Below are positions 1-8,872 of a DNA stretch of 64,000 nucleotides, piece by piece (the stretch's first letter is position 1; each line of letters begins with the position of its first letter). Source of the DNA: an uncultured SAR86 cluster bacterium (GTDB taxonomy: Bacteria > Pseudomonadota > Gammaproteobacteria > Magnimaribacterales > Magnimaribacteraceae); the NCBI GenBank assembly GCA_902574355.1, contig CACGNN010000004.1:1-64000 (forward strand), in the 5' to 3' direction. The notes beneath the pieces are model-generated. The model searched no databases and was not told where the DNA came from. It was given only the letters and a program-made list of their open reading frames with translations. Both the position numbers and the translations under genes were made by a program.

Positions 1-1
1 A

Positions 2-94
2 GCAGCTGATCAAGCTTCATTTGATTTGGGTGAAGTTGGACTGACGCCAAGTGATGTGATTGAAGAGTTAAGATACTTACTGAAATATGACTAG
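2..94 (+). CDS. nnr: NAD(P)HX dehydratase/epimerase, C-terminal fragment
   Basis: The frame is open from the window edge to a TAG and encodes the last 30 residues of a protein, including LGEVGLTPSDVIEELR. This resembles the C-terminus of the ADP-dependent NAD(P)HX dehydratase domain of Nnr (YjeF), which repairs hydrated NAD(P)H. The stop lies 8 nt inside tsaE, and nnr followed by tsaE is the usual gammaproteobacterial order. The call rests on the short tail and this order; the catalytic part is outside the window. Confidence 0.65.
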   Translation, partial: AADQASFDLGEVGLTPSDVIEELRYLLKYD

Positions 95-524
95 ACTTAC
101 AGTTACCTCAAATGAGAATGAAACCATCGCTGCCGGGGAGCAGCTAGCGCAAGAAATTAGTAAAATTAAAACTGATAGATCAATAATTATATTTTTAGAG
201 GGCGAACTGGGAGCTGGTAAAACAACTTTCACCAAAGGAATTCTTAAAGGCTTTAATTATAAAGAGTTAGTTAAAAGTCCTACTTACAATATTGTCGAAA
301 TATACGAAACAGATAAATATAGAGTTTTTCATTTTGATCTTTATAGAATCTCTGAACCGATAGAACTAGAAGAAATTGGTATAGAAGAATACCTTAAAGA
401 GCTTAAATCAGTCTCAATCTTTGAGTGGCCTAATAATGGTAAAGGAACTCTTCCCTCTGCCGATTTTAATGTTCAAATTTCATACAATGGGAAAGATGAT
501 ATAAGAGAGTTATTAATATCATGA
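87..524 (+). CDS. tsaE: tRNA threonylcarbamoyladenosine biosynthesis ATPase TsaE
   Basis: TsaE is the cytoplasmic P-loop ATPase that works with TsaB and TsaD in making N6-threonylcarbamoyladenosine at position 37 of ANN-decoding tRNAs. The 145-residue protein has the Walker A motif GELGAGKTT at residues 39-47, the family segment SPTYNIVE, HFDLYR around residue 82, and FEWP near residue 113. The length is normal for the family. The start overlaps the end of nnr by 8 nt and the stop overlaps the next ATG, so the three genes are probably translationally coupled. Confidence 0.96.
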   Translation: MTRLTVTSNENETIAAGEQLAQEISKIKTDRSIIIFLEGELGAGKTTFTKGILKGFNYKELVKSPTYNIVEIYETDKYRVFHFDLYRISEPIELEEIGIEEYLKELKSVSIFEWPNNGKGTLPSADFNVQISYNGKDDIRELLIS

Positions 525-1393
525 ACGGTAAATCTTTGAAAAAAATCTTATTATTAATTCTAATGATAGTTAGTAAATCTATACTTACAGAAGAGAATAT
601 CTACTGTTTTGTAGGAGATGCTGGGGAAGTCAATACAACTCAAAAAATGGTTGTAAAAGCTTTGGCAAACTCTGATTGTTCCATGGTTTGGCATCTGGGA
701 GACATAACACAACTTGGAGTCCAATCATTAGACGATCCAGAACTACAAGAAAGTTTTTTAACACCCTTCAAACCATTTCTAGAAACTGAAATTCCCTTTT
801 ACTTAACAGTTGGTAACCATGATTATAAAGGTGATCCAAGTGTATATCTTCAAGTTGCCAAGAATTATCCATCTATTAATCATCCTAGTAATTTCTATAG
901 CAAAAAATTTGGAAGAACATGTTTTTTTGTTCTGGATACGACTATTTTCGACAAGCTATATTATTTTTATAAAAGGGGCAGTCAGATTAGATGGTTGCAA
1001 GATGAAGTAGATAAACTGCAAGAAAAGTGTGATTTTTCTATCGCAGTAGCTCATCATCCTTTATTTAGTTCAGGTGATAGAGACAGGGCCAACCCGCAGT
1101 TAGCAATGTTTCTAGAAAACTATGTCTTTGGAACTTTTGATATTTATATTACAGGCCATAATCATGTATTAGCAGATGAAGGTGATCATAAAAACACTCT
1201 TCAACTCATAAGCGCTACTGGCGCTCTTCCCGGTGGCTCGCCCGCCGAGGTTGACTCGGGTAAATTCAACATAGAGACTCCGGGGTATCTAAAAATGATA
1301 GTAAATAATAATAGTGCTAATTATCAATTTGTGAGCGCTAGGGATAACGAAATCCTATGGTCTAATACAAAACTTGGTAATGGCCTTAGATGA
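521..1393 (+). CDS. secreted metallophosphoesterase, purple acid phosphatase type
   Basis: This is a 290-residue calcineurin-like metallophosphoesterase. Metal-binding motifs appear in order: GDAG at 32-35, GD at 60-61, GNHD at 98-101, HH at 178-179 and GHNH at 212-215. This pattern matches tartrate-resistant acid phosphatase (type 5) relatives. A lysine-plus-hydrophobic N-terminus (residues 1-23) looks like a Sec signal peptide, so I infer a periplasmic phosphomonoesterase, possibly for scavenging phosphate. The start overlaps the tsaE stop (ATGA). The physiological substrate cannot be read from the sequence. Confidence 0.85.
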   Translation: MNGKSLKKILLLILMIVSKSILTEENIYCFVGDAGEVNTTQKMVVKALANSDCSMVWHLGDITQLGVQSLDDPELQESFLTPFKPFLETEIPFYLTVGNHDYKGDPSVYLQVAKNYPSINHPSNFYSKKFGRTCFFVLDTTIFDKLYYFYKRGSQIRWLQDEVDKLQEKCDFSIAVAHHPLFSSGDRDRANPQLAMFLENYVFGTFDIYITGHNHVLADEGDHKNTLQLISATGALPGGSPAEVDSGKFNIETPGYLKMIVNNNSANYQFVSARDNEILWSNTKLGNGLR

Positions 1394-1396
1394 CAA

Positions 1397-2491
1397 CTAT
1401 TCTATTAAGTTTGATACTTCAATTCCCAATGCTAGAGAGGATGTTAAGCCAGGAGAAGCGTAACCAAGAACATTTACATACTGGTTATCATTTACTGTGC
1501 CAGAATCTATAATAAAGTCCTTTATTCCCTTGAGTTTAGGTCTTATCCCAGAGTAACCAGGGGTAAGATCTTCAGCTTGGATGCTGGGCCAATAAGACTG
1601 AACCGCCTCAAGAAAACGAGATTTTTGATGTGAAGAGAGGCTATAGTCAATCACATCAACCACATATGCAGAAGGTCCAAATCTAATTCCTTTGCCAAGG
1701 TCTATTGTTGCGTGAAGACCTAAACTATTTTCAGATGGAGTTGGATAAATAAGATTCTCTAATTTTTCTTTACCTTGATAAATGTAATATTCACCTTTTA
1801 CAAATTCTTCTTGATAAATGCTTCCCTCATTAACAAGATCCGCGATGTGAACCGCATTAAGTCCTGCAGAATTTATAAGAACATTAGTAATAACAACAAA
1901 TTGGTTTTCAGAATTCTTATCCTGTATCAAAACCTCATAGCCTTTGGAAGATTGCTCCACATTTAATGTTTCATTTCCTAGAAGTATATTTCCACCCAAG
2001 CTCTGAAAATCTCTGCTTAAAGAATGAATAAAGGAATGGCTATCAAAAATTCCAGTGGAGGGAGAAAATATAGCTTCTTTGTAATGAAGGAAAGGATATT
2101 TAGATTTTAAAGAATTATCATAAGTTAAATCATCTACTCCACAAGTCAGGCCATTCTCATAAATACTGTTTAATGTTTCTGATTCCTCGTCATTTGAGGA
2201 TAAGATGTATTTTCCGCAGCGATTGAATTCAATCTTCCTCTCCTCTAAGTATTTATAGAGTAATTCTTTTCCTTGCAAGCAAAGTTTTGATTTGAGAGAC
2301 CCATGATCATAATATATGCCAGCATGTATTACTTCGGAGTTTCTGCTAGAAGTTTCTTGTGCTATGTGAAGATTCCGTTCAATAAGGAAGATATTATTAA
2401 ATTTTGAAGAAAGCTCTCTTGCGATGGCTATTCCAGAGACTCCCCCTCCTATGACCAAGCAATCAACTTCAAATTTTTCTAATTTGCTCAA
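1397..2491 (-). CDS. FAD-dependent oxidoreductase, L-2-hydroxyglutarate oxidase-like
   Basis: The 364-residue protein opens with the FAD dinucleotide fold (GGGVSG at 15-20, followed by LIERN) and has the DAO-family segment ETSSRNSEVIHAGIYY typical of the L-2-hydroxyglutarate dehydrogenase/oxidase group (LhgO/YgaF). A likely reaction is oxidation of L-2-hydroxyglutarate to 2-oxoglutarate with electrons passed to quinone, but related FAD enzymes use glycerol-3-phosphate or amino acids. It is convergent with the phosphatase gene (3-nt gap) and divergent from the dehydrogenase at 2587. Family is sure; substrate is probable. Confidence 0.8.
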   Translation of the reverse strand: MSKLEKFEVDCLVIGGGVSGIAIARELSSKFNNIFLIERNLHIAQETSSRNSEVIHAGIYYDHGSLKSKLCLQGKELLYKYLEERKIEFNRCGKYILSSNDEESETLNSIYENGLTCGVDDLTYDNSLKSKYPFLHYKEAIFSPSTGIFDSHSFIHSLSRDFQSLGGNILLGNETLNVEQSSKGYEVLIQDKNSENQFVVITNVLINSAGLNAVHIADLVNEGSIYQEEFVKGEYYIYQGKEKLENLIYPTPSENSLGLHATIDLGKGIRFGPSAYVVDVIDYSLSSHQKSRFLEAVQSYWPSIQAEDLTPGYSGIRPKLKGIKDFIIDSGTVNDNQYVNVLGYASPGLTSSLALGIEVSNLIE

Positions 2492-2586
2492 TATTTACTA
2501 AAGATATTTATTATATTTACTGTTAAGGTTGAGGCACACTCAGTATAGACACCTAATGTAGAAAAGTTTAGAAGAATCGAATATTT

Positions 2587-3648
2587 ATGAAATTAAATTA
2601 TGGAATCATAGGCACTGGGATGATGGGTTGCGAACACATCCGTAATCTCAAAAAAATACCTGATGCAAGAATAGTTGCAATTGCCGATCCTAATGAGAAA
2701 TCTAGGACATGGGCCAGTAAGGCTTGTGAGGATAAATTCAAAATTAGGTCATATGAAGACTATAAAGAGCTCTTAGCACAAAAAGATATAGATGTCGTTG
2801 TGGTCGCTAGCCCAAACTTTACTCATATTGAGGTTATGAGAGAGCTGTTCAAAACAGATAAACATGTATTACTTGAAAAACCCATGTGCACTTCTCTTCC
2901 AGACGGATTAGAAGTTCTCAAGAAAAGTAAAGAACATGAGGGTTTAGTTTGGATTGGCCTTGAATACAGATTTATGTCGCCTATTCAATCTTTGATTAAA
3001 CATATTGAAGAGATAGGTGATATAAGAATGCTATCAATAAGAGAGCATAGATTTCCATTTCTAGAAAAAGTAGATAATTGGAATCGTTTTAATGAAAATA
3101 CCGGTGGGACATTAGTTGAAAAATGTTGTCATTTTTTTGATTTGATGAATCTAATAGTCCCGAGTAAACCTGTAAAAGTTTATGCTTCTGGAGGTCAAGA
3201 TGTAAACCATTTGGATGAAAAATATGATGGAAAAATTCCGGACATAATTGATAATTCTTTTGTGATCATAGACTATCAGGATGGGCAAAGAGCTATGCTT
3301 GATTTGTGTATGTTTGCCGAAGCGGGAAAATATGAACAAGAGATTGTACTTACTGGGGATCAAGGTAAGTTAGAAACATATATTCCTGGAAATGAACTGA
3401 TATTAACCAATAGGAAAAATTATTCTCTTAAGACCATAATAGTTAAAGATGATCCTCGAGTGAAAGAAGTAGGTTTTCATCATGGTGCTAGTTATATCGA
3501 ACATCTGGAGTTAATAGATTGTATTAAAAATAAAAAGAAACCACTTGTAGATTGCCAAAAAGGTCTCGATTCGATTATTCTTGGGTTAGCTGCACAAGAA
3601 TCCATTCAAACAGGTAGTCCCGTTTTCTTGGAAAATTTCTTAAATTAA
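2587..3648 (+). CDS. Gfo/Idh/MocA family NAD(P)-dependent oxidoreductase
   Basis: The 353-residue protein has an N-terminal Rossmann fold (GTGMMG at 9-14) and the family signature EKPM at residues 97-100, followed by the C-terminal alpha/beta domain with GGTLVEKCCHFFDL. Members oxidise or reduce sugars, inositols and related polyols. It is the first gene of a tight three-gene unit: only 3 nt separate it from the aldo/keto reductase downstream, which is followed by an overlapping TauD-like dioxygenase. The substrate is not determinable here; the context suggests a small carbohydrate or polyol pathway. Confidence 0.9.
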   Translation: MKLNYGIIGTGMMGCEHIRNLKKIPDARIVAIADPNEKSRTWASKACEDKFKIRSYEDYKELLAQKDIDVVVVASPNFTHIEVMRELFKTDKHVLLEKPMCTSLPDGLEVLKKSKEHEGLVWIGLEYRFMSPIQSLIKHIEEIGDIRMLSIREHRFPFLEKVDNWNRFNENTGGTLVEKCCHFFDLMNLIVPSKPVKVYASGGQDVNHLDEKYDGKIPDIIDNSFVIIDYQDGQRAMLDLCMFAEAGKYEQEIVLTGDQGKLETYIPGNELILTNRKNYSLKTIIVKDDPRVKEVGFHHGASYIEHLELIDCIKNKKKPLVDCQKGLDSIILGLAAQESIQTGSPVFLENFLN

Positions 3649-3651
3649 AAT

Positions 3652-4620
3652 ATGAAATACAGATCAATAAAAGACATACCGCAAGTGGGCTTTGGGCTTT
3701 GGAAAGTCCCAAAAGATGTATGCTCTTCTACAGTTTTTAAAGCAATAGAATTAGGTTACAGACACTTAGATTCAGCTTCTGACTATGGTAATGAAAAGGA
3801 GGTTGGCCAAGGAATTAAAGCGGCTTTAAAAAAAGGTTTGTGTACGAGAGAAGAGCTATGGATAACATCTAAGCTATGGAATACCTATCACCATCCCGAC
3901 CACGTTCAACCGGCTCTAGATAAAACACTGCAAGATCTTCAATTAGATTATCTTGATCTGTATATGATTCACTTTCCTATTTCTTTGAAGTTTGTACCTT
4001 TCGAGAAAAGATATCCACCTGAATGGTTCAATGATCCAAATAGCCCTGAACCTAAAATGATCTCTTCTAGAGTTCCGCTATCTGAAACTTGGCAAGCGAT
4101 GGAATCATTAAAAGAAGAAAATTTGACCAGACATATAGGTGTTTGTAATTACTCTTCTGGTTTACTGCATGATCTTATGAACTACTCTGAAACCAAACCA
4201 GAAATTCTCCAAATAGAATCTCATCCTTACCTAACTCAAGAAAAACTTATACGATTAGCTAAAGACTATGGGTTAGAAGTCACAGCTTTTTCGCCTTTAG
4301 GATCTATATCCTATGAGGAACTGGGTGGCGCTGAAGAAAGTGAATCAATTTTAAAGAATGAAACTGTAATGTCTATTTCTAAAGATCTTGGTATGACGCC
4401 AGCTCAATTAATTTTAGGATGGGGCTTGAATAGAGGTACTTCAATTGTTGTTAAAAGCACTAATGAAATACGTATGAAAGAAAATTTAGCTGCTTCCAGA
4501 ATACAACTACAACAATCCATCATAGATAAAATATCGGCCCTCAATGTAAATAAAAGATATAACGATCCGGGAATATTTTGTGAGGATGCATTCAATACCT
4601 TCTTTCCAATTTATGAATAA
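3652..4620 (+). CDS. aldo/keto reductase, xylose-reductase-like
   Basis: This 322-residue NAD(P)H-dependent carbonyl reductase shows the complete AKR tetrad: Asp40 and Tyr45 (HLDSASDYG), Lys74 (TSKLWN) and His107 (MIHFP). After the catalytic His it carries KFVP..KRYPPEWF, an insertion like that in xylose reductases of the AKR2 group. The cofactor motif VVKSTNEIRMKENL lies near the C-terminus. It sits 3 nt after the dehydrogenase gene and overlaps the dioxygenase gene. I infer reduction of an aldose or similar aldehyde; family certain, substrate not. Confidence 0.9.
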   Translation: MKYRSIKDIPQVGFGLWKVPKDVCSSTVFKAIELGYRHLDSASDYGNEKEVGQGIKAALKKGLCTREELWITSKLWNTYHHPDHVQPALDKTLQDLQLDYLDLYMIHFPISLKFVPFEKRYPPEWFNDPNSPEPKMISSRVPLSETWQAMESLKEENLTRHIGVCNYSSGLLHDLMNYSETKPEILQIESHPYLTQEKLIRLAKDYGLEVTAFSPLGSISYEELGGAEESESILKNETVMSISKDLGMTPAQLILGWGLNRGTSIVVKSTNEIRMKENLAASRIQLQQSIIDKISALNVNKRYNDPGIFCEDAFNTFFPIYE

Positions 4621-5551
4621 AAAAGATTTCTTAAAAGAAATACAAGAAGATACAAAATTAATAACAATATCTTCTGCCGAGAAATGGGTATACGAAAATA
4701 AGGTCTCTATTGAATCTCAACTCGATGAATATGGAGCAGTTCTCTTTAGTGACCTTCCAGTAGAAAATGCTGAGGATTTTGATCTTTTTGTTTCTGCTTT
4801 CAAATACGATACGTTTACTTATGAAGAGTCTCTATCGAATGCAGTTAGAATAAATAAAACTGATAAAGTTTTTACTGCAAATGAAGCGCCTGATGAGATT
4901 GAGATATTTCTCCATCATGAAATGGCGCAGACTCCCATGTATCCGAAAAATATATTCTTTTTTTGCAAATCTGCTTCTCAGTATGGAGGAGAAACTCCCT
5001 TATGCAGGTCTGATTATCTTTATGCTGAGCTTCTAAAAGAAGATGCAAGTTTAGTAGCCAAGTTTGAAAAAAATGGAGTTATTTATAATTCTATCATGTC
5101 CAATGGAGACGAATTAGTCTCAGGACAAGGAAGAAGTTGGCAAAAAACTTTAGGGGTTAGCTCTAAGGAAGAGGCCGAGCTCAAATTAAAAGAACTTGGG
5201 TATACTTGGCACTGGCTCGAAGGCGATAACTTATCAGTTACAACAAGAACTTTAAAAGCCATAAAAGAACTTAAAAATGGTAATAAAGCATTCTTTAATC
5301 AAGTTCTAGCAGCATCTTTAGGATGGAAAAAAAACTCCAATAATGAAACTTCGCCTGTCAGGTTTGGTAATGGCGAAGAAATTTGTAACTCAAATCTTCA
5401 AACGATTTCTAGCTTAGCAGAGTCATTAACTCTTCTAAGAAATTGGAAAGATAAGGACATCTTGTTGATTGATAATCATAGGGTGATGCATGGTAGGAAA
5501 CCATTTTCAGGAGAAAAGAATAGAGAAGTTTTAGTTTCTTTAACTGCTTAG
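4613..5551 (+). CDS. TauD/TfdA-like 2-oxoglutarate-dependent dioxygenase
   Basis: The predicted non-haem Fe(II) site is visible as HHE at residues 101-103 (His-x-Glu) and a distal His293 in NHRVMHGRKPF, with Arg304 as the likely 2-oxoglutarate anchor. GGETPLCRSDYL between them is typical of the TauD/SyrP-like branch. I chose the ATG at 4613, which overlaps the preceding stop (ATGAATAA), over an upstream ATG at 4580 inside the reductase gene. At 312 residues it is normal length. It probably hydroxylates the product of the adjacent redox enzymes; the substrate is unknown. Confidence 0.85.
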   Translation: MNKKDFLKEIQEDTKLITISSAEKWVYENKVSIESQLDEYGAVLFSDLPVENAEDFDLFVSAFKYDTFTYEESLSNAVRINKTDKVFTANEAPDEIEIFLHHEMAQTPMYPKNIFFFCKSASQYGGETPLCRSDYLYAELLKEDASLVAKFEKNGVIYNSIMSNGDELVSGQGRSWQKTLGVSSKEEAELKLKELGYTWHWLEGDNLSVTTRTLKAIKELKNGNKAFFNQVLAASLGWKKNSNNETSPVRFGNGEEICNSNLQTISSLAESLTLLRNWKDKDILLIDNHRVMHGRKPFSGEKNREVLVSLTA

Positions 5552-5552
5552 A

Positions 5553-6470
5553 TTAAGCATGCAAGTGAAACCAGCTTTTGTGTATTCTTTGGTCAAGATT
5601 AGAAATCTTACCTTGTAAGTTATCCAAGAAGGTATGGAGCTTGTCGTCGTCATAACTCTCAACTCTTGATGACATTATTCTTTCTATAACTTTATAAACT
5701 TCTTCTTTCAATAAACTATTATTTGGTAATACAGCAACGCATTTATCAATCTCCCTAAGACAGGTATTCAATGATCTTGGGAAACCTTTATTTTTAAAGA
5801 GAAATCTAAGAACGCTGCCTCTTTCAATTTCTCCCTTTGATTCTTCTCTGTAAGCACCTTGGGCAGAGAGATTTCTCAACATGCTAGCCCATTCGAGAGT
5901 TGAGAAGTCATGTGTCTGAGAATTCTTCTTTGAGACGCATAATGTATCAAGAGTTCTGGAGATCATATCCACACGTTCGATATACCTTCCTAACCTGATG
6001 AATTCAAAAACTAATCCAGTAGAAAAATTATCATTGATTATGCCAAAAAATCTTTGTGATCCTTCAATGAGTTTATACATATCTTTTGGTTGCCCTCTTC
6101 TTGCTTTCAAAGTACCTCGGTTAAATTCATTTAAAAGATTATTAACTTGCTCTGTTGCAGATTGGGGAAGATAGTCTCTTGTTTCTTTAACATTATAAGC
6201 TGCTTTAATGAGAGAATTTTTAATTGAGTTAGGATTAGCTTCTTCATAACAAAGAAAATTAATTACATTAGCTTCTTTGAAGGTCACATACCTTCTTTGA
6301 TAAATATCAAGATTATCCAGAGTTTCAATTATTGATTGCCATCCTAAAGTTTTGTCACCAGGAAAATCTAACATTAGCTCAGAATTAACATTTATTAATC
6401 TAGCAGTATTCTCAACTCTTTCTACATATCTAGAAAGCCAATATAGGTGTTCTGCATCTCTACTTAACAT
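5553..6470 (-). CDS. alpha-E domain protein of the Anbu locus (COG2307)
   Basis: The 305-residue protein is almost entirely predicted helix and begins MLSRDAEHLYWLSRYVERVENTAR, split here as MLSRDAEHLYWLSRY and VERVENTARL; this opening is diagnostic of the alpha-E (DUF403) family. It follows the ATP-grasp gene by 2 nt, so the two are one transcript. In many bacteria this pair sits with Anbu and a transglutaminase-like protease, and comparative work has proposed a peptide-ligation or peptide-tag role. Biochemical function is not established. It ends convergent with the dioxygenase gene. Confidence 0.9.
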   Translation of the reverse strand: MLSRDAEHLYWLSRYVERVENTARLINVNSELMLDFPGDKTLGWQSIIETLDNLDIYQRRYVTFKEANVINFLCYEEANPNSIKNSLIKAAYNVKETRDYLPQSATEQVNNLLNEFNRGTLKARRGQPKDMYKLIEGSQRFFGIINDNFSTGLVFEFIRLGRYIERVDMISRTLDTLCVSKKNSQTHDFSTLEWASMLRNLSAQGAYREESKGEIERGSVLRFLFKNKGFPRSLNTCLREIDKCVAVLPNNSLLKEEVYKVIERIMSSRVESYDDDKLHTFLDNLQGKISNLDQRIHKSWFHLHA

Positions 6471-6472
6471 AT

Positions 6473-7954
6473 CTATTTATCCACAATCCATGTATCCTTG
6501 CTTCCTCCTCCTTGAGAAGAATTAACCACAGTAGAGCCTTTCTTCAATGCAACTCTAGTTAGGCCGCCTACAGTCACATAACTTTTTTCACCCGTTAAAA
6601 TAAATGGTCTTAAATCTAAGTGTCTAGGCTCTATTGAACCTCTATCATAAGTTGGAGTGGTAGATAACAGCGCAAGCGGTTGTGCAATGTAATTGCGTGG
6701 ATCTTTTCTTATTAGCTTCAGTGTCTCTTCTTTTTCCTTTTTGGAAGCGCTCTTGCCGATGACTATACCATAACCACCAGACTCAGCTACAGGCTTGATA
6801 ACAAATTCTTTAAATCTATCTTTTATTAATTCAAAGCTTTCTTTATCACTCATCAAATAGGTTTTGAGATTTTCTATAATTGGTTCTTCTTTTAAATAAA
6901 ATTTAATCATTTCAGGTACGAAAGAATAAACAGCTTTATCATCGGCTATTCCACAGCCCGGCGCATTTATAATAGAAACATGTTTTTTTCTCCAAGATTC
7001 GATTAAGCCTTCAACGCCCAATACAGAATCTTTATTGCCTCTTGAGGGATCTAAAAAATCGTCATCAATTCTCCTATAAATCACATCAACACGAACTAAA
7101 CCTTCTATAGTTTTTTTGTATACGAAGTTATCCTTTAATACTACCAAATCCGTCCCTTGAACTAGGTCTATGCCCATTTGTTGAGCAAGATATGAGTGCT
7201 CATAATATGCTGAATTGTAAATACCAGGAGTGAGAAGAACCATTTCTGGTTGACGACTTCTAGAGTAACTTAGAGATACAAGTGTCTCGTAGAGTTTTGT
7301 TGGATAAGCACCTACTGGCATCACTCCATAATGTTGGAATAGATCAGGAAAAACTCTCTTCATAACGGTTCTATTCTCGAGCATGTAACTTACACCTGAG
7401 GGCACCCTGAGGTTATCCTCTAAGACATAGAAAATTCCGTCCTTATCTTTAATCAGATCAGAACCGCAGATACTAGACCAAGAATGATGTTTAAGTTTCA
7501 TGCCCATACAATATTCTTTAAAGGCGGGAGATCCAGTTATTAGAGATTCATCCATATCACTTTCTTTTATGAACTTCTGTTCGTTGTAACAATCTTCTAT
7601 GAAGAGATTTAAAGCTTTTACTCTTTGCTCTAAACCTTTCTCTACTTTGTCCCACTCTTTTTTTCTGATGATTCTTGGAATGAAATCTAAGGGCCAAGAC
7701 CTATCTTGTCCCTCTACATACTCTTCAGAATAAACTCGAAAGGAGATTCCCATTGATTTAATAGCTGACTCTGTAGCATTATTAATTTCATGCAGGTCAT
7801 TTGGACTTAATGATCCAAGAAACTTACCTATTTTCTTCGTGTGAGTTCTGAAGCCTTGAGATGTGTTGAGATATTCATCAAAAAAAGGTGATGTTTGATA
7901 GTTTTTCCATGAAATAGCCACACTAGATAATATGCAACTAGCAAGCCAAAACAT
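6473..7954 (-). CDS. circularly permuted ATP-grasp protein of the Anbu locus (COG2308)
   Basis: The 493-residue protein matches the DUF404/DUF407 circularly permuted ATP-grasp family: SPNDLHEINNATE near the N-terminus, LEDNLRVPSGVSYMLENR and the VINAPGCGIADDKAVYSFVPEM region in the middle, and KPVAESGGYGI plus a C-terminal basic segment. Relatives are predicted ATP-dependent carboxylate-amine ligases. Upstream of the core is a short hydrophobic N-terminus (residues 1-15), so the true start may be internal. It precedes the alpha-E gene by 2 nt and is divergent from anbu across a 178-bp spacer. Confidence 0.9.
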   Translation of the reverse strand: MFWLASCILSSVAISWKNYQTSPFFDEYLNTSQGFRTHTKKIGKFLGSLSPNDLHEINNATESAIKSMGISFRVYSEEYVEGQDRSWPLDFIPRIIRKKEWDKVEKGLEQRVKALNLFIEDCYNEQKFIKESDMDESLITGSPAFKEYCMGMKLKHHSWSSICGSDLIKDKDGIFYVLEDNLRVPSGVSYMLENRTVMKRVFPDLFQHYGVMPVGAYPTKLYETLVSLSYSRSRQPEMVLLTPGIYNSAYYEHSYLAQQMGIDLVQGTDLVVLKDNFVYKKTIEGLVRVDVIYRRIDDDFLDPSRGNKDSVLGVEGLIESWRKKHVSIINAPGCGIADDKAVYSFVPEMIKFYLKEEPIIENLKTYLMSDKESFELIKDRFKEFVIKPVAESGGYGIVIGKSASKKEKEETLKLIRKDPRNYIAQPLALLSTTPTYDRGSIEPRHLDLRPFILTGEKSYVTVGGLTRVALKKGSTVVNSSQGGGSKDTWIVDK

Positions 7955-8097
7955 TTTGGTTCTTTATCGTAAATAATGCACTTTTTAAGTGCTGTTTGTA
8001 GCTTAAAAAGAATCTAATAATTTAAGAGATTTCTTCCTGAGGGCCTTTTACAGGCCTTATATAAAAAAAATGGCAGAGAGTTAAAAAAAGATTAAAC

Positions 8098-8113
8098 TGG
8101 CATAAGTATTGCA
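8098..8113 (+). promoter_or_regulatory. sigma-54-like -24/-12 element before anbu
   Basis: The sequence TGGCATAAGTATTGCA has GG (8099-8100) and GC (8111-8112) separated by exactly 10 nt, and matches TGGCA-N6-TTGCA. Transcription would start near 8124, almost on the ribosome-binding site of anbu. This is a sequence match only; whether the organism has RpoN is not visible in the window, and streamlined marine genomes often lack it. Confidence 0.3.
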
Positions 8114-8132
8114 TGTTCTTGTGGGAGGTTAT

Positions 8133-8867
8133 ATGTCTTACTGTCTAGCAATTAAAGTAAATGAAGGTTTAGTATTTGCTTCTGATTCCAGAACCAATGC
8201 GGGGTTAGATAATATAAATACTTATTCAAAAATGTTTACCTATAACGTAGGTGACAGGGCTTTTGTTATTCTAACAGCTGGAAATCTCGCCACATCTCAA
8301 GCGGTATATCACCAACTCGAGAAAGATCTAAATGCAGATAACCCAGAAATGAACCTTAATCTTTGCGAGGATATTGAAGCTGCTGCTCAATATATTGGAA
8401 GGCTAAGCGTTTCTAGTTCGAACCAGTCCCTAGAAGTTCAAAATCAATCTTCCATGTTGGGATCATTTTTTATTTTAGGTGGACAAATCAAAGATCAAGA
8501 GCCAAATCTATTATTGATTTATCCAGAAGGTAACTTCATTTATGTTTCAAATGAACAACCCTACCTACAAATAGGTGAAACTAAGTATGGAAAACCAATA
8601 CTTGATAGGATGATAAATAAAGATACTCCTATTGGAGATTCAGCGAGAGTAGCACTTCTTTCTCTTGATTCAACTATGAGAAGTGACCTGACTGTCGGAC
8701 CACCAATCGATTTTGTAGTTTATAAGAAAGATCAAATACATCTGGATTATCAAGGAAAATATGAATTTATGTCACCTTATTTCAAAGAAATGTCAGATAC
8801 CTGGGCCCAAAAACTCTCGGATGCAATTCACACGTTACCGAAGTTCAAATGGGAAGAAGAGGTTTAA
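8133..8867 (+). CDS. anbu: Anbu, proteasome-like beta-subunit homologue
   Basis: Anbu is an HslV/proteasome-fold protein forming large open assemblies in the cytoplasm. The segment GLVFASDSRTNAG near the N-terminus is the family signature, and TAGNLATSQ follows. I chose the ATG at 8133 because GGGAGG sits 4 nt upstream, while an ATG at 8109 has no such site and would bury the catalytic end. With this start the residue after Met is Ser, a plausible N-terminal nucleophile in place of the usual Thr. It is divergent from the ATP-grasp/alpha-E pair. Confidence 0.93.
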   Translation: MSYCLAIKVNEGLVFASDSRTNAGLDNINTYSKMFTYNVGDRAFVILTAGNLATSQAVYHQLEKDLNADNPEMNLNLCEDIEAAAQYIGRLSVSSSNQSLEVQNQSSMLGSFFILGGQIKDQEPNLLLIYPEGNFIYVSNEQPYLQIGETKYGKPILDRMINKDTPIGDSARVALLSLDSTMRSDLTVGPPIDFVVYKKDQIHLDYQGKYEFMSPYFKEMSDTWAQKLSDAIHTLPKFKWEEEV

Positions 8868-8872
8868 GTAAA

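Noticed and set aside
4580-4612. Upstream ATG extending the TauD-like gene into the reductase gene
   Set aside because: The ATG at 4613 overlaps the previous stop and the extra 11 residues do not match the family, so 4613 is the better start.
8041-8075. GGCCT...AGGCC inverted repeat before anbu
   Set aside because: The stem is only 5 bp with no T-run, too weak to call a terminator or operator.
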